Assembly: GCA_035328465.1 (NCBI GenBank)
Contig: DAOLIQ010000003.1
Span: forward strand, 20,148-84,147
Direction: 5' to 3'
Origin: JADJEI01 sp035328465
GTDB lineage: Bacteria > Bacteroidota > Ignavibacteria > Ignavibacteriales > Ignavibacteriaceae
Length of the DNA stretch: 64,000 nucleotides
A program made the translations under genes and the position numbers. Below the pieces are notes generated by a model, which saw only the letters and a list, made by a program, of their open reading frames with translations, was not told the DNA's origin and searched no databases. This document shows positions 9,564 through 18,469 of this stretch, piece after piece. The first letter of the stretch is position 1, and the number at the start of each line of letters is the position of its first letter.

Positions 9564-10605
9564 TCAGCTAAGTAATTCACCATTTAGAAGGTATATAAAT
9601 TATATTTTAACATTATTACTAACAGTAGTATTTGTTTTAATTGCTTTCAGAGACGTAGATTTCGGCGAAGTGCTCGAAATAACATCTCACGCATCTTTCT
9701 ACTGGATCATGATTTTAATCCTTTCACTTTACTTATCACATTTCTTGCGTGCTGTAAGATGGAAGGTGATCATCAGATCAGTGAAGCCTGAAGCAAAATT
9801 GAAATATCTTTTTGGGGCATTGATGGTCGGATACGGAGTCAATTGCGTAGTCCCGCGTCTCGGTGAAGTTTCACGTTCGGTACTGCTTGGCAGGTGGGAG
9901 GGGTTATCCCGTTCGTCTATGTTTGGAACGGTTATTCTTGAAAGGATGATAGATATTTTTTTCTTCGGATTGTCTTTGATTATTGCAGGGCTGCTTTATA
10001 ACGGAAATGTTTATGTCGAATTTCCCTGGCTGAAAACGACTCTCGTCGTTTTACTTTTAACAGTTGTATCAGGAGCAATCCTGTTGGTTGTTTCAGTTAA
10101 ATTTAAAGAGACTTTTTACAAACTTATAAAATTTATTCTGCAAAAATTTTCTGTGAAAGCATCGGAAAAATTAATCCATATTTTTGAAATGTTGGTTGAG
10201 GGATTATCCAGTTTAAAAGGAAGTAATAATTATTGTATTTCGATTTTACTAAGTGTAGCAATTATGCTTCTCTACGGATTTAACTCCTACATTGGATTCT
10301 TTGCATTAGGAATGGATGGGATTCAACCAATAAATTTTGGAATGGCGTGGATTGTAATGAGCATTAGTTCGATCGGCGTAATGATTCCAACTCCTGGTGG
10401 AACAGGATCATATCACACAATCGCTAAATCAGTTCTCGTACTACTATTTGGATTTGCTGATACTATCAGTCTTGCTTACGCTTTTCTGATGCACATTGTT
10501 TCTTATCTTTTATTTATTTTCACCGGACTAATTGTATTTTTCTTACTCAATAAACAACATGATAACATTATGAAAGTTGTGAAAACAGAACTGGACGATT
10601 TATGA
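9550..10605 (+). CDS. Flippase-like / UPF0104 (LPG synthase TM region) membrane protein
   Basis: A polytopic protein of about 351 residues with roughly eight membrane helices, of the YbhN/UPF0104 family related to the membrane half of lysylphosphatidylglycerol synthase. Family hallmarks are LSLYLSHFLRAVRWKVII, the GYGVNCVVPRLGEVSRSVLL segment and PTPGGTGSYHT near the C-terminus. Members are thought to move or modify lipid-linked compounds; the substrate is unknown. The start is uncertain. TTG at 9550 has GGAAGGA 9 bases upstream and overlaps lolA by 14 bp, whereas an earlier TTG at 9502 has no ribosome site. Its stop overlaps the next start (ATGA). Confidence 0.85.
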   Translation: MTSDNQLSNSPFRRYINYILTLLLTVVFVLIAFRDVDFGEVLEITSHASFYWIMILILSLYLSHFLRAVRWKVIIRSVKPEAKLKYLFGALMVGYGVNCVVPRLGEVSRSVLLGRWEGLSRSSMFGTVILERMIDIFFFGLSLIIAGLLYNGNVYVEFPWLKTTLVVLLLTVVSGAILLVVSVKFKETFYKLIKFILQKFSVKASEKLIHIFEMLVEGLSSLKGSNNYCISILLSVAIMLLYGFNSYIGFFALGMDGIQPINFGMAWIVMSISSIGVMIPTPGGTGSYHTIAKSVLVLLFGFADTISLAYAFLMHIVSYLLFIFTGLIVFFLLNKQHDNIMKVVKTELDDL

Positions 10606-11243
10606 AAAAATATTTTTCACTTATCTCTATTCTCCTTGTATCATTTCCGATGTATGCTCAGTATCAAGCAAGAGCAAGCATGGGCATTGATTTTGTAAGC
10701 ACACCATCCTTAACCGATTATATAAATATTTACATACAGCCAGCTACCCAATTAGGTAGCTTTAACTCTGCAGTTGTATTTTCAGGTGAACTTGGATACA
10801 ATGTTGAGAGCAATTTCCAGATAGGAATTGAATTGGCGTACTCTTTGAATTCTTACACATCAAGCTTGCTTAATGGACAGTATGATCTTTCTTATGGAAT
10901 AATTATGCCTTCGCTGAATGCATATTATTTAATCTCCGGCGAAGGCTACAATTTTAAGTTTGGCGGAGGCGGGGGGGTAAGATTAGTAAGTGCCGATGAA
11001 TCTCTTCCCGGTTTAGGTGCGGCAATTAATTATTCATCAACAGGAGTAGGATTCATTTTGAGAGTCGAAGGAAATACTTTACTCGGCGGAAATTTCTATG
11101 CGAGCATCGGCGGCGATCTAAGGTATGACATAAATGGCAAGCCTTCGAACGGTGATAATTTTCTCGGCGGAAGATCCGACATTTCTACAAACTTTAACTC
11201 ATTCTCGGCTGGTATAAAGTTGGGAATATCATATTTATTTTAG
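10602..11243 (+). CDS. Predicted outer-membrane beta-barrel protein
   Basis: A 213-residue protein with a clear signal peptide (KKYFSLISILLVSFPMYAQ, cleavage near residue 19). The rest is glycine- and aromatic-rich alternating strands ending in an aromatic residue (KLGISYLF), typical of an 8-10 strand outer-membrane barrel. No specific family or ligand is recognised. It overlaps the flippase-like gene by 4 bp and precedes uppP by 8 bp, so it belongs to the same envelope-related transcript. It probably inserts into the outer membrane through the Bam complex, judging by the C-terminal aromatic residue. Confidence 0.75.
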   Translation: MKKYFSLISILLVSFPMYAQYQARASMGIDFVSTPSLTDYINIYIQPATQLGSFNSAVVFSGELGYNVESNFQIGIELAYSLNSYTSSLLNGQYDLSYGIIMPSLNAYYLISGEGYNFKFGGGGGVRLVSADESLPGLGAAINYSSTGVGFILRVEGNTLLGGNFYASIGGDLRYDINGKPSNGDNFLGGRSDISTNFNSFSAGIKLGISYLF

Positions 11244-11251
11244 GAGTTAAT

Positions 11252-12103
11252 TTGAATTTATTTGAAGCAATAATTCTTGGTATTATTCAAGGTGTAACCG
11301 AATTTTTACCCATTAGCAGCACAGGTCATCTTACACTTGCCGGGCAATTTATGAACCTTATTTCAGTTGATCATCCTGAAAGATGGACCTCATTCATTGC
11401 TGTAATTCAACTTGGAACTTTGATTTCAATATTAATTTATTTTAGAAATGAGATCATAGAGATAACCGCAAGTTTTCTGAAAGAAAATATTTCTCATCGG
11501 GTTAAATACCAAGCCCAATCTTCTAATTCGAAACTTGCATGGCTCATATTTTTAGGTACTCTCCCTATCGTAATCATAGGTTTACTATTTAAAGATGAAA
11601 TTGAAGGAGTGCTGACAAAAAATCTTTACGTTATAGCCTTTAGTCTTATAGCGCTTGCAATCATTCTTGCCATTGCTGAAAAAATTTCTAAGCAAAATAA
11701 AAAGATTGAAAACACCGGGGTAATGGAAGCGATCATCATCGGTCTTGCCCAAGCAATGGCACTTATTCCGGGCTCATCTCGCTCGGGCACAACAATTACA
11801 GGTGGACTTTTAGTCGGACTGAATAGGGAAAGCGCAGCAAGATTTTCATTTCTACTAAGCATACCGGCAGTATTCGCGAGTGGCTTACTGCAGTTTATCG
11901 AATCGCTCGAATATCTTGATGCATCTGCTTTTCTGAATTTGACTGCTGCAACTTTGGCATCTGCAATTAGCGGTTACCTTGCAATAGATTTTTTATTAAA
12001 ATATTTAAAAAAGCACAGCACATTCATTTTTATTTACTATAGAATAATTATAGGTGTGCTGATACTAATTCTATTATCTATGAATATCATTCAACCACAA
12101 TAG
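11252..12103 (+). CDS. uppP: Undecaprenyl-diphosphatase
   Basis: A 283-residue polytopic membrane enzyme of the BacA/UppP family. It dephosphorylates undecaprenyl pyrophosphate so that the lipid carrier can be reused in peptidoglycan and O-antigen synthesis; overexpression confers bacitracin resistance. Both signature loops are present: EFLPISSTGHL (17-27) with the catalytic glutamate, and PGSSRSGTT (173-181) with the phosphate-binding serine/arginine. Start is TTG at 11252 with AGGAG about 6 bases upstream, which decides the start. It lies in a run of envelope genes (lolA, flippase-like, barrel, uppP). Confidence 0.96.
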   Translation: MNLFEAIILGIIQGVTEFLPISSTGHLTLAGQFMNLISVDHPERWTSFIAVIQLGTLISILIYFRNEIIEITASFLKENISHRVKYQAQSSNSKLAWLIFLGTLPIVIIGLLFKDEIEGVLTKNLYVIAFSLIALAIILAIAEKISKQNKKIENTGVMEAIIIGLAQAMALIPGSSRSGTTITGGLLVGLNRESAARFSFLLSIPAVFASGLLQFIESLEYLDASAFLNLTAATLASAISGYLAIDFLLKYLKKHSTFIFIYYRIIIGVLILILLSMNIIQPQ

Positions 12104-12111
12104 GAGATACA

Positions 12112-12750
12112 ATGTTAAAATTTTTCATACTGAATTTATTATTTCTTTTGCTTGTAAGTTGTAACAGTAAAGTTGAAACTGAAGGGAAAGAAAACTCAAA
12201 ACCAACTTCAGATATTAATCAATCAATTATACAAACAAAAGAAAGTGATTCAATGACCGTTGCAATAATAAAAACTAATATGGGCACTATCGAACTTGAA
12301 CTGTTTGCCGACCTTGTGCCTAAAACCGTAGAAAATTTCGTTGGACTCGCAAATAAAGGCTATTACAATGGAGTAATATTTCATCGCGTAATCGATAAAT
12401 TTATGATTCAAGGCGGCGACCCGACCGGCACAGGACGGGGCGGGGAAAGCTTTTGGGGCGGAAAATTTAATGATGAATTTGTCACTACTCTTCGCCACGA
12501 TTCAGCCGGCATATTGTCTATGGCAAACGCAGGACCAAATACGAATGGAAGCCAATTCTTCATCACTCTTGTACCTACCCCCTGGCTTGATGGCAAACAT
12601 ACTATTTTTGGAAAAGTGATTAATGGAATGGATGTGGTTTCTGCGATTGGTAAAGTTGCTAAAGGTCCGAACGATCGCCCGTTAAAGGATGTGGTAATAG
12701 AAAAAGTTGAGATTGGAAAAAGGGAAAAACCGGAACTTAATTCCAAATAA
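12112..12750 (+). CDS. Cyclophilin-type peptidyl-prolyl isomerase, lipoprotein
   Basis: A 212-residue protein with a lipoprotein signal (LLLVSC, acylated Cys17), a Ser/Thr/Lys linker, and a complete cyclophilin domain (about 50-205). The active-site segments are present: FHRVIDKFMIQGGD (catalytic Arg), NGSQFFIT and WLDGKHTIFGKV. It would accelerate proline isomerisation of envelope proteins, anchored to the inner or outer membrane. The ATG start at 12112 has GGAGA upstream. The transporter gene follows after only 3 bp, although no functional link is obvious. Confidence 0.93.
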   Translation: MLKFFILNLLFLLLVSCNSKVETEGKENSKPTSDINQSIIQTKESDSMTVAIIKTNMGTIELELFADLVPKTVENFVGLANKGYYNGVIFHRVIDKFMIQGGDPTGTGRGGESFWGGKFNDEFVTTLRHDSAGILSMANAGPNTNGSQFFITLVPTPWLDGKHTIFGKVINGMDVVSAIGKVAKGPNDRPLKDVVIEKVEIGKREKPELNSK

Positions 12751-12753
12751 TTA

Positions 12754-14217
12754 ATGAAGCAGGAAGAATATTTCTCATCAAGATGGACTTTAATAATTTC
12801 TACTATCGGCATTGCTGTGGGCACTGGAAACATTTGGAGATTTTCAAGAATTGTTGCACAGAACGGCGGTGGTTCTTTTTTAATACCCTGGGTGATATTT
12901 CTTCTTATTTGGTCTGTTCCATTAATAATTGCGGAATTTGCACTTGGTAAACATACAAGATTTGGACCGCTTGGGGCGATAGCTAAAATTGCCGGTAAAA
13001 ATTTTGGGTGGATGGGTGCTTACATCGTTCTCGTATCAACTGCAATAATGTTTTATTACTCAGTTGTTACGGGGTGGTGCCTTCGATATTTTATTTCAGC
13101 TGTTTCGGGAAATTTATTTGAAACAACAAACTACTTTTCTTACTGGAATGATTTTTCGTCGAGCATACAGCCAATGGTATTTCATCTCATCTCAATGCTG
13201 ATAGTTGCATTTGTTGTCATTCGCGGTATCACTAATGGAATTGAGAAAGTCAGCAAAATATTAATCCCCGCTTTGCTTGGAATTCTATTAATTTTATTTG
13301 TTCGTGCCGCTTCTCTTCCGAATGCTATGGAAGGCATTAAGTATTTTTTTACTCCCGATTTAAATGCCATCATTGATTACAAAGTCTGGTTGAATGCTCT
13401 TACGCAAAACGCTTGGGATACAGGTGCCGGGTGGGGATTAATCCTGGCTTACGGTATTTATATGAGGAAAAAAGAAGACATAGCATTAAATGCTGCGTTA
13501 ATCGGGTTTGGAAATAATTCTGTTTCCCTGCTCGCAGGCATTACAATATTCTCAACTGTCTTTGCACTTAGCTCGGTTGATGCAATGTCTCAGGTTTCCC
13601 AATCGGGTCCCGCAAATACGGGTTTAACTTTTATTTACCTGCCGCTTCTCTTCTCAAAAATAACTTCTAGTAATTTGCTTAATATTTTTTTCGCGTCAAT
13701 ATTTTTTCTTGCATTATTTTTTGCTGCGGTCACTTCGCTTATTTCCATGGTTGAACTTGCTACAAGAACACTAATTGATTTCGGACTTTCGCGGAAGAGA
13801 GGATTAATAATTGTCGCTTCAATTGCCGCAGTAATGGGTGTTCCTTCTGCAATGAATACTGACTTACTAATAAATCAGGACTGGGTTTGGGGTGTGGGCT
13901 TAATTTTAAGCGGAGCTTTTATTTCTTTTTCAATTATTAAATATGGTGTTGATAAATTCAGAACTGAAATTATCAATGGAGCAGGTTGTGATGTAAAGAT
14001 TGGGAAGTGGTTCAATTTTGTCATCTCAATATTAATTCCATTTCAAGTTATAGTCCTCATTAGCTGGTGGCTGATATCCTCAACAAGTTGGGATCCTCAG
14101 TGGTATAATCCTTTTCATATTGAAAATGCAGGAACTGTGATTTTTCAATGGGTTATTGTTATTTCAATTCTGATTCTATTAAACAAAAAATTAGTTAAAC
14201 AAACGCTCAGGGATTAG
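12754..14217 (+). CDS. Neurotransmitter:sodium symporter family transporter (MetP-like)
   Basis: A 487-residue membrane protein with about 11-12 helices of the NSS (SNF) family. Helix 1 carries the unwound sodium/substrate motif GTGNIWRF (23-30). Further family segments are NGGGSFLIPW, the helix-6 NAWDTGAGWG, and the helix-8 region. It imports an amino acid using the sodium gradient. Immediately after it lies a 40-codon gene resembling MetS, the small partner subunit of the bacterial methionine/alanine importer MetPS. That makes methionine or alanine the most likely substrate, which is inference from context. It starts 3 bp after the cyclophilin stop. Confidence 0.92.
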   Translation: MKQEEYFSSRWTLIISTIGIAVGTGNIWRFSRIVAQNGGGSFLIPWVIFLLIWSVPLIIAEFALGKHTRFGPLGAIAKIAGKNFGWMGAYIVLVSTAIMFYYSVVTGWCLRYFISAVSGNLFETTNYFSYWNDFSSSIQPMVFHLISMLIVAFVVIRGITNGIEKVSKILIPALLGILLILFVRAASLPNAMEGIKYFFTPDLNAIIDYKVWLNALTQNAWDTGAGWGLILAYGIYMRKKEDIALNAALIGFGNNSVSLLAGITIFSTVFALSSVDAMSQVSQSGPANTGLTFIYLPLLFSKITSSNLLNIFFASIFFLALFFAAVTSLISMVELATRTLIDFGLSRKRGLIIVASIAAVMGVPSAMNTDLLINQDWVWGVGLILSGAFISFSIIKYGVDKFRTEIINGAGCDVKIGKWFNFVISILIPFQVIVLISWWLISSTSWDPQWYNPFHIENAGTVIFQWVIVISILILLNKKLVKQTLRD

Positions 14218-14220
14218 AGA

Positions 14221-14343
14221 ATGAGCTTAGCATCAATAATAACTTCAATTGTAGTAGTCGGAATAGTTTGGGGAGGGTTAACGTATTTCCTTGTTAAAGC
14301 GATAAAATATGAAAAGAAAAAACTAAGCGATGGCGAAAAGTAA
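14221..14343 (+). CDS. MetS-like small subunit of NSS methionine/alanine importer
   Basis: A 40-codon ORF that automatic callers easily miss. It begins with ATG 3 bp after the NSS transporter stop and ends TAA. The product has one membrane helix with the core VVVGIVWGGLTYFLV and a short basic tail (KYEKKKLSDGEK). That arrangement, including the IVWGG motif, matches the MetS family of small proteins required by MetP-type sodium-dependent amino acid transporters. The gene overlaps the holA start by 14 bp in another frame. The family is assigned from memory of the motif and from position; no search was done. Confidence 0.75.
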   Translation: MSLASIITSIVVVGIVWGGLTYFLVKAIKYEKKKLSDGEK

Positions 14344-15349
14344 AATTACAGCACCTTCTGTGCTTGAAGCTATGCGACAAATTAAAAAGGGAACATTGCT
14401 CCCTCTTTATTATTTCTTTGGAGTTGATGGATTTATTATCAATGAAGCATATCAGCTGCTCGAAAAAAAAATATCACCTTTGATCACCACAGAATTTGAC
14501 AAGCAAGTTATTTATGCGAGCGATAAATTATTAATCGATGTTTTAGATGCGGCATCTGCTTTCCCTTTTGGCTCGGATAAAAAATTTATTGTTGTAAAAG
14601 AAGCTGATAAATTAAAAGATAAAAAAGGATTAGTTTCCTATTGTAAACAGCCCCCTTCGTTTACCACGCTTCTTTTTTTGCACAGTGGTGAAATTCCAAA
14701 CCTGGATACCGAACCATTCCCTTCTTTATATAGTTTAGGCTATTTATTTGAAGGGAAAGAATTAAAAGGGACGAATCTCATTGATTGGCTAATTGATCTT
14801 GCGGAATCAAAAGACCTCAAACTTTCTAATGAAAATGCTCAAATGCTTGTAGATATTGTAGGTGAAAACAGATCAATGCTCGAGCTTCAATTTGAAAAAT
14901 TCACTACTTTTCTCGGAGATAAAAAAGAAATATCTATCGAAACAATTACCGGACTTTCAACGGAACTAAAAGAATTCAATATTTTTGATTTATTGAATGC
15001 AATCGGCAAAAGAGAGAAAGCCAAAGCCCTAAAAATTGTAATGAACCTATATGAAAAAGAAAATGATCTCATCCCAATAGTAGCGATGTTGAATAAATAT
15101 TTTACTGGCTTATTAAGATTAAATGAGATGAAGGATAAAAAAATAGACTCGTTTACTCAAGCCAGAACTATCGGTACAAACCAATATTATCTAAAAGATT
15201 ATGAAAGTGCCAGAAAAAATTTTTCTGATTTTCAATTGTATAATGCAATTGAAGCAATTTTGAAAGCCGATGTTCAAATAAAAACTACTTCTACTGATGA
15301 TAGAACTTTAGTGACTACCCTGATTACAGAAATTTTAGCAGAGAATTGA
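14330..15349 (+). CDS. holA: DNA polymerase III subunit delta
   Basis: A 339-residue protein, close to E. coli delta (343). The N-terminal domain has LPLYYFFGVDGFIINEAYQLL, the typical opening of HolA, followed by an AAA-like fold with VVKEADKLKDKK. The C-terminal collar domain (about 215-335) includes FDLLNAIGKREKAKALKI. Delta opens the beta sliding clamp within the clamp-loader complex. The ATG at 14330 lies inside the end of the MetS-like gene, suggesting translational coupling. Confidence 0.9.
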   Translation: MAKSKITAPSVLEAMRQIKKGTLLPLYYFFGVDGFIINEAYQLLEKKISPLITTEFDKQVIYASDKLLIDVLDAASAFPFGSDKKFIVVKEADKLKDKKGLVSYCKQPPSFTTLLFLHSGEIPNLDTEPFPSLYSLGYLFEGKELKGTNLIDWLIDLAESKDLKLSNENAQMLVDIVGENRSMLELQFEKFTTFLGDKKEISIETITGLSTELKEFNIFDLLNAIGKREKAKALKIVMNLYEKENDLIPIVAMLNKYFTGLLRLNEMKDKKIDSFTQARTIGTNQYYLKDYESARKNFSDFQLYNAIEAILKADVQIKTTSTDDRTLVTTLITEILAEN

Positions 15350-15473
15350 TAAAGCCCAACTTTAGCAGTATAGCTTCGTAAATAATTTACAACGGTATTT
15401 TTACAATGAATTTGATTTTAATAATTTCTGCATATAAATGAAACAAATTGTGGAATGGAAAGTATAAACTCAG

Positions 15474-16061
15474 TTGATTGAAAAACCGTTAAACGAAAAA
15501 ACTGACGAAGAATTGATTCTGGAATTTCAGTCTGATAATAATATTAAAGCATTTGAAATTCTTGTAGCAAGATATAAAAATCCATTAATGAATTATGTGT
15601 TCAGATTTCTTGGGAATTATGAATCATGTGCTGATGTAGTTCAGGAAACAATGATTAAAGTTTACAGATATAAGGATTCATACAGCGCAGTAGCAAAGTT
15701 CTCGACCTGGATCTACACCATAGCAGGTAACCTTGCAAGAACTGAATACCAGCGGCAGCGAAGAAGGAATCTTTTTTCGATTAACGATTATGGCGAGGAG
15801 CATGAAAATTTCGACATCCCTGATAATAGCTATAGGCCTGACGTGGCAACAGATTCCGGGATTAAAAACAAAATTATTCAAGATGCTCTCTTAAAAGTTT
15901 CCGCTTCATATCGTGAAGTTGTTATTCTCAGAGATATTCAAGAATTATCTTATGAAGAAATAGCCGAGATTAAGAAAATCTCTGTTGGAACCGTCAAATC
16001 AAAAATTAATCGCGGCAGAGCGCAGCTTCAAAAGCTGCTAAAAGGGATTTATAAGGAATGA
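15474..16061 (+). CDS. ECF-type RNA polymerase sigma factor
   Basis: A 195-residue sigma-70 family protein with regions 2 and 4 only. Region 2 (about 20-95) contains ESCADVVQETMIKVYRYKDSY and FSTWIYTIAGNLARTEYQR. Region 4 (about 130-188) has ILRDIQELSYEEIAEIKKIS then GTVKSKINRGRAQL for -35 recognition. A stop codon in frame at 15465 limits the start to TTG 15474, preceded by GGAATGGAAAG. The next gene overlaps its stop (ATGA) and encodes a membrane protein, the usual arrangement for a sigma/anti-sigma pair. The regulon is unknown. Confidence 0.92.
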   Translation: MIEKPLNEKTDEELILEFQSDNNIKAFEILVARYKNPLMNYVFRFLGNYESCADVVQETMIKVYRYKDSYSAVAKFSTWIYTIAGNLARTEYQRQRRRNLFSINDYGEEHENFDIPDNSYRPDVATDSGIKNKIIQDALLKVSASYREVVILRDIQELSYEEIAEIKKISVGTVKSKINRGRAQLQKLLKGIYKE

Positions 16062-16732
16062 TGATGGAAAGTGATGATTTAAAATATAAAGAAGTTATTG
16101 ATTCTCTCAGAAATTTAAGAAAGATCCAGGTTCCCAATAACTTTGAAACTGACCTGATGAGAAAAATTAACAGCACTCAGGCGGAAAAGCAAAAATCATT
16201 ATTTGATTTAATCTTTTCACCAGTGAAACTCATCCCTTCAGCGGCTTTAATAGCAACCGCTGTAATATTAATCTTTGTCGTAAATAATCATTCAACTGAA
16301 ATAGAAGACCCATTTTCAATTGAACCAAGGATGAGGGAAGATTTACTTATTAGCAATGTCCCAATAACTCTTTCTTCTGAATCAACCGATGATTTGAAAA
16401 AAGAGACAGAAGATATATCTACAACTGATAAAAAGTCTTTGCCAGAATCCAAACCGTTCGAAAAAACAACTACCCCTTCAACATCAATTAAAACAGAAGA
16501 TTCACAACTTCTGATTGGAAAAAATGAGGAAGAATATTCTCAGGAAAATGATGAGTTAGTTACTTCAACCATTCCAAGTAAAGATTCTAAAAGTTCCTCA
16601 ATTCCAAAACCCAATTTAAATTTCAAACAAATTAAATTAACAGACTCCAGTCGGATAGAAATTGCAAAATTGAAGGAAAACGTACATAAATATCTTAATA
16701 TTGAAAAAAAAGTTGAGCGAAAAACTGATTGA
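16058..16732 (+). CDS. Putative membrane-bound anti-sigma factor
   Basis: A 224-residue protein with a short cytoplasmic N-terminus (about 1-55, including VPNNFETDLMRKIN), one membrane helix (about 57-75) and a low-complexity Ser/Thr/Glu/Lys-rich outer part. No zinc-binding HxxxCxxC motif is visible, so it is not a classical ZAS anti-sigma. The role is inferred from topology and from the ATGA overlap with the ECF sigma gene. Three ATG codons in tandem (16058, 16061, 16064) are possible starts; the last has the best spacing (7 bases) from AAGGA. Confidence 0.65.
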   Translation: MMMESDDLKYKEVIDSLRNLRKIQVPNNFETDLMRKINSTQAEKQKSLFDLIFSPVKLIPSAALIATAVILIFVVNNHSTEIEDPFSIEPRMREDLLISNVPITLSSESTDDLKKETEDISTTDKKSLPESKPFEKTTTPSTSIKTEDSQLLIGKNEEEYSQENDELVTSTIPSKDSKSSSIPKPNLNFKQIKLTDSSRIEIAKLKENVHKYLNIEKKVERKTD

Positions 16733-16806
16733 TTAGATTGGAATTAAATGCGGAGTTTCATATATTTTGTTTCAAATTTTAAGTAAATTTAACAGGTATA
16801 GCAAAG

Positions 16807-17058
16807 ATGAAAAAAGGGATTCACCCCGATTATAAACCAGTTGTATTTCAAGATGTGTCTTGTGATTTTTCAATTTTAACACGTTCAACTATTCGAACAT
16901 CTGACACAATAGTTTGGAAAGACGGCAAAACTTATCCATTAGTGAAGCTTGAAATTTCGAGCGGCTCCCATCCATTTTTTACAGGCAAACAAAAACTATT
17001 GGATTCTGCTGGTAGAGTTGAAAAGTTCAAAAAAAAATATTCCAAAAAAGAAGCTTAA
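16807..17058 (+). CDS. rpmE2: 50S ribosomal protein L31, type B
   Basis: An 83-residue L31 with MKKGIHPDYKPVVFQDVSCDF, the type B-specific region DTIVWKDGKTYPLVKLEISS, and the invariant SHPFFTGKQKLLDSAGRVEKF. The CxxC zinc ribbon of type A L31 is absent; only one cysteine is present. In organisms with both forms the zinc-free type replaces the zinc form under zinc limitation. In Bacteroidota-type genomes it is often the only copy. A strong terminator follows. Monocistronic by spacing. Confidence 0.96.
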   Translation: MKKGIHPDYKPVVFQDVSCDFSILTRSTIRTSDTIVWKDGKTYPLVKLEISSGSHPFFTGKQKLLDSAGRVEKFKKKYSKKEA

Positions 17059-17080
17059 TTTTTAACATTTGGGATTTAAG

Positions 17081-17110
17081 AAGCCAGTTCATTCTGGCTT
17101 TTTTTATTTT
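17081..17110 (+). terminator. Intrinsic terminator after L31
   Basis: A perfect 7-bp stem AAGCCAG/CTGGCTT closes a 6-base loop TTCATT and runs straight into a T-rich tract. It lies 22 bp after the L31 stop, on the + strand. Confidence 0.85.
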
Positions 17111-17204
17111 AGGGTAAATAATTTTTTCGTCATATCCTTAAGAAGAAAATTTTACTAAAATGTTGTAAATTATTTAGAAGTAATTATTGATTAAATAAAA
17201 GTCC

Positions 17205-18467
17205 ATGCAAATCTGCATTTTCGAAGATATAAACGTTTATAAACTGAACCCGCTTGTTTATCCAAGACCGGTTTATGACCTCTTTGCCGGAACTTCTTCA
17301 CTAAAAGACAAAATCTTATCGGCTTATCCTAACACTAGTTTTACTCTTCATTGCAGACCATATTTAGAGGGTGTGGTAAAACAAAATAATCCTAATGCCT
17401 CGGTCAATTCTATCGAATCAGATGAATGCCTATTCATAAACGGGAGGTTAATCGCTCCTCCGAATCTTAATGAAATAATTCCCCTCGTTTCAGGCGTTGA
17501 TAAGATTTATGTAAATGGAGAAACAGTGATCGCAGCACGGGTAAGCGGGAAAAAATTATCCTACCTCAAGAATTTCAAAAGAGATTTATTTGAACTTTCA
17601 CATTTTGAAGGGTTGCCAATTGAGCTTGTGAATATAAAGACAGCCCAGTACCCCTGGGAACTAATTACTGCAAATGGGAAATTAATTAATGAAGAATTTG
17701 AGAAATTAAAATTTTCTGGAAAGGAAAATTATTTTGCCTACAAACTATACGACGGCGCTCATTTAATTGAAAATGAAAATATTATTATTGGCGCAGGCAG
17801 CAAAATAAAACCCGGCGCAGTGCTCGATGCTTCCAACGGATCGATTATTATTCAGGAAGAAGTTGATATTTCACCTAACGCTGTTATTGAGGGACCGGCT
17901 TTTATTGGGAAAAAATCGAAGGTGAAAAGCGGGGCATATATTTATGAAAATGTATCCATCGGTCACACTTGTAAAGTCGGTGGTGAAATTGAAGAATCCA
18001 TTTTCATGCCATATTCAAATAAACAGCACTCAGGATTTATCGGGCATTCTTATCTTGGAAGCTGGGTTAATCTTGGCGCAAATACGAACTGCAGTGACCT
18101 CAAAAACAATTACAGCAAAGTTACGGTGAAAATAAATAATGAGCCTGTTGACACCGGATTGCAGTTCGTGGGGCTAATTATTGGTGACCATTCCAAAACC
18201 GGAATCAACACAATGCTGAATACTGGAACAATAGCGGGGTTCTGCAGCAACCTTTTCGGTGCCGGATTCCCTGCAAAATTTATCCCTTCGTTTTCTTGGG
18301 GTGGGGGTGATTCTTTTGTTGAATATGAAATCAGTAAAGCTATTGAAACTGCCAAAATTGTTTGCAAGCGTAGAAACGTGACTTTAACAAGTACCGATGA
18401 AATTATGATTAGAAAAGTATTTGATCTAACTGCTCAAGAAAGAATTAATTTGAAAGTGAAGGTTTAA
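17205..18467 (+). CDS. GlmU-like sugar nucleotidyltransferase/acyltransferase family protein
   Basis: A 420-residue protein of the Bacteroidota-type GlmU-like family. The N-terminal half is a degenerate nucleotidyltransferase-like domain (opening MQICIFEDINVYKLNPLVYP and RPVYDLFAGTSSLKDKI). Residues about 190-350 form a left-handed beta-helix of hexapeptide repeats (IIIGAGSKIKPGAVLDAS, and the NLGANTNCSDLKNNY segment like the GlmU acetyl-CoA site). Family members are annotated as putative UDP-GlcNAc pyrophosphorylases. The classical GxGxRM NTP loop of true GlmU is not seen, so the first activity is uncertain. It heads an operon with rsmB 2 bp downstream. Confidence 0.85.
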   Translation: MQICIFEDINVYKLNPLVYPRPVYDLFAGTSSLKDKILSAYPNTSFTLHCRPYLEGVVKQNNPNASVNSIESDECLFINGRLIAPPNLNEIIPLVSGVDKIYVNGETVIAARVSGKKLSYLKNFKRDLFELSHFEGLPIELVNIKTAQYPWELITANGKLINEEFEKLKFSGKENYFAYKLYDGAHLIENENIIIGAGSKIKPGAVLDASNGSIIIQEEVDISPNAVIEGPAFIGKKSKVKSGAYIYENVSIGHTCKVGGEIEESIFMPYSNKQHSGFIGHSYLGSWVNLGANTNCSDLKNNYSKVTVKINNEPVDTGLQFVGLIIGDHSKTGINTMLNTGTIAGFCSNLFGAGFPAKFIPSFSWGGGDSFVEYEISKAIETAKIVCKRRNVTLTSTDEIMIRKVFDLTAQERINLKVKV

Positions 18468-18469
18468 AA

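Noticed and set aside
12408..12833. 141-codon minus-strand ORF across cyclophilin and transporter genes
   Set aside because: Shadow of well-supported + strand genes; no ribosome site and no family resemblance.
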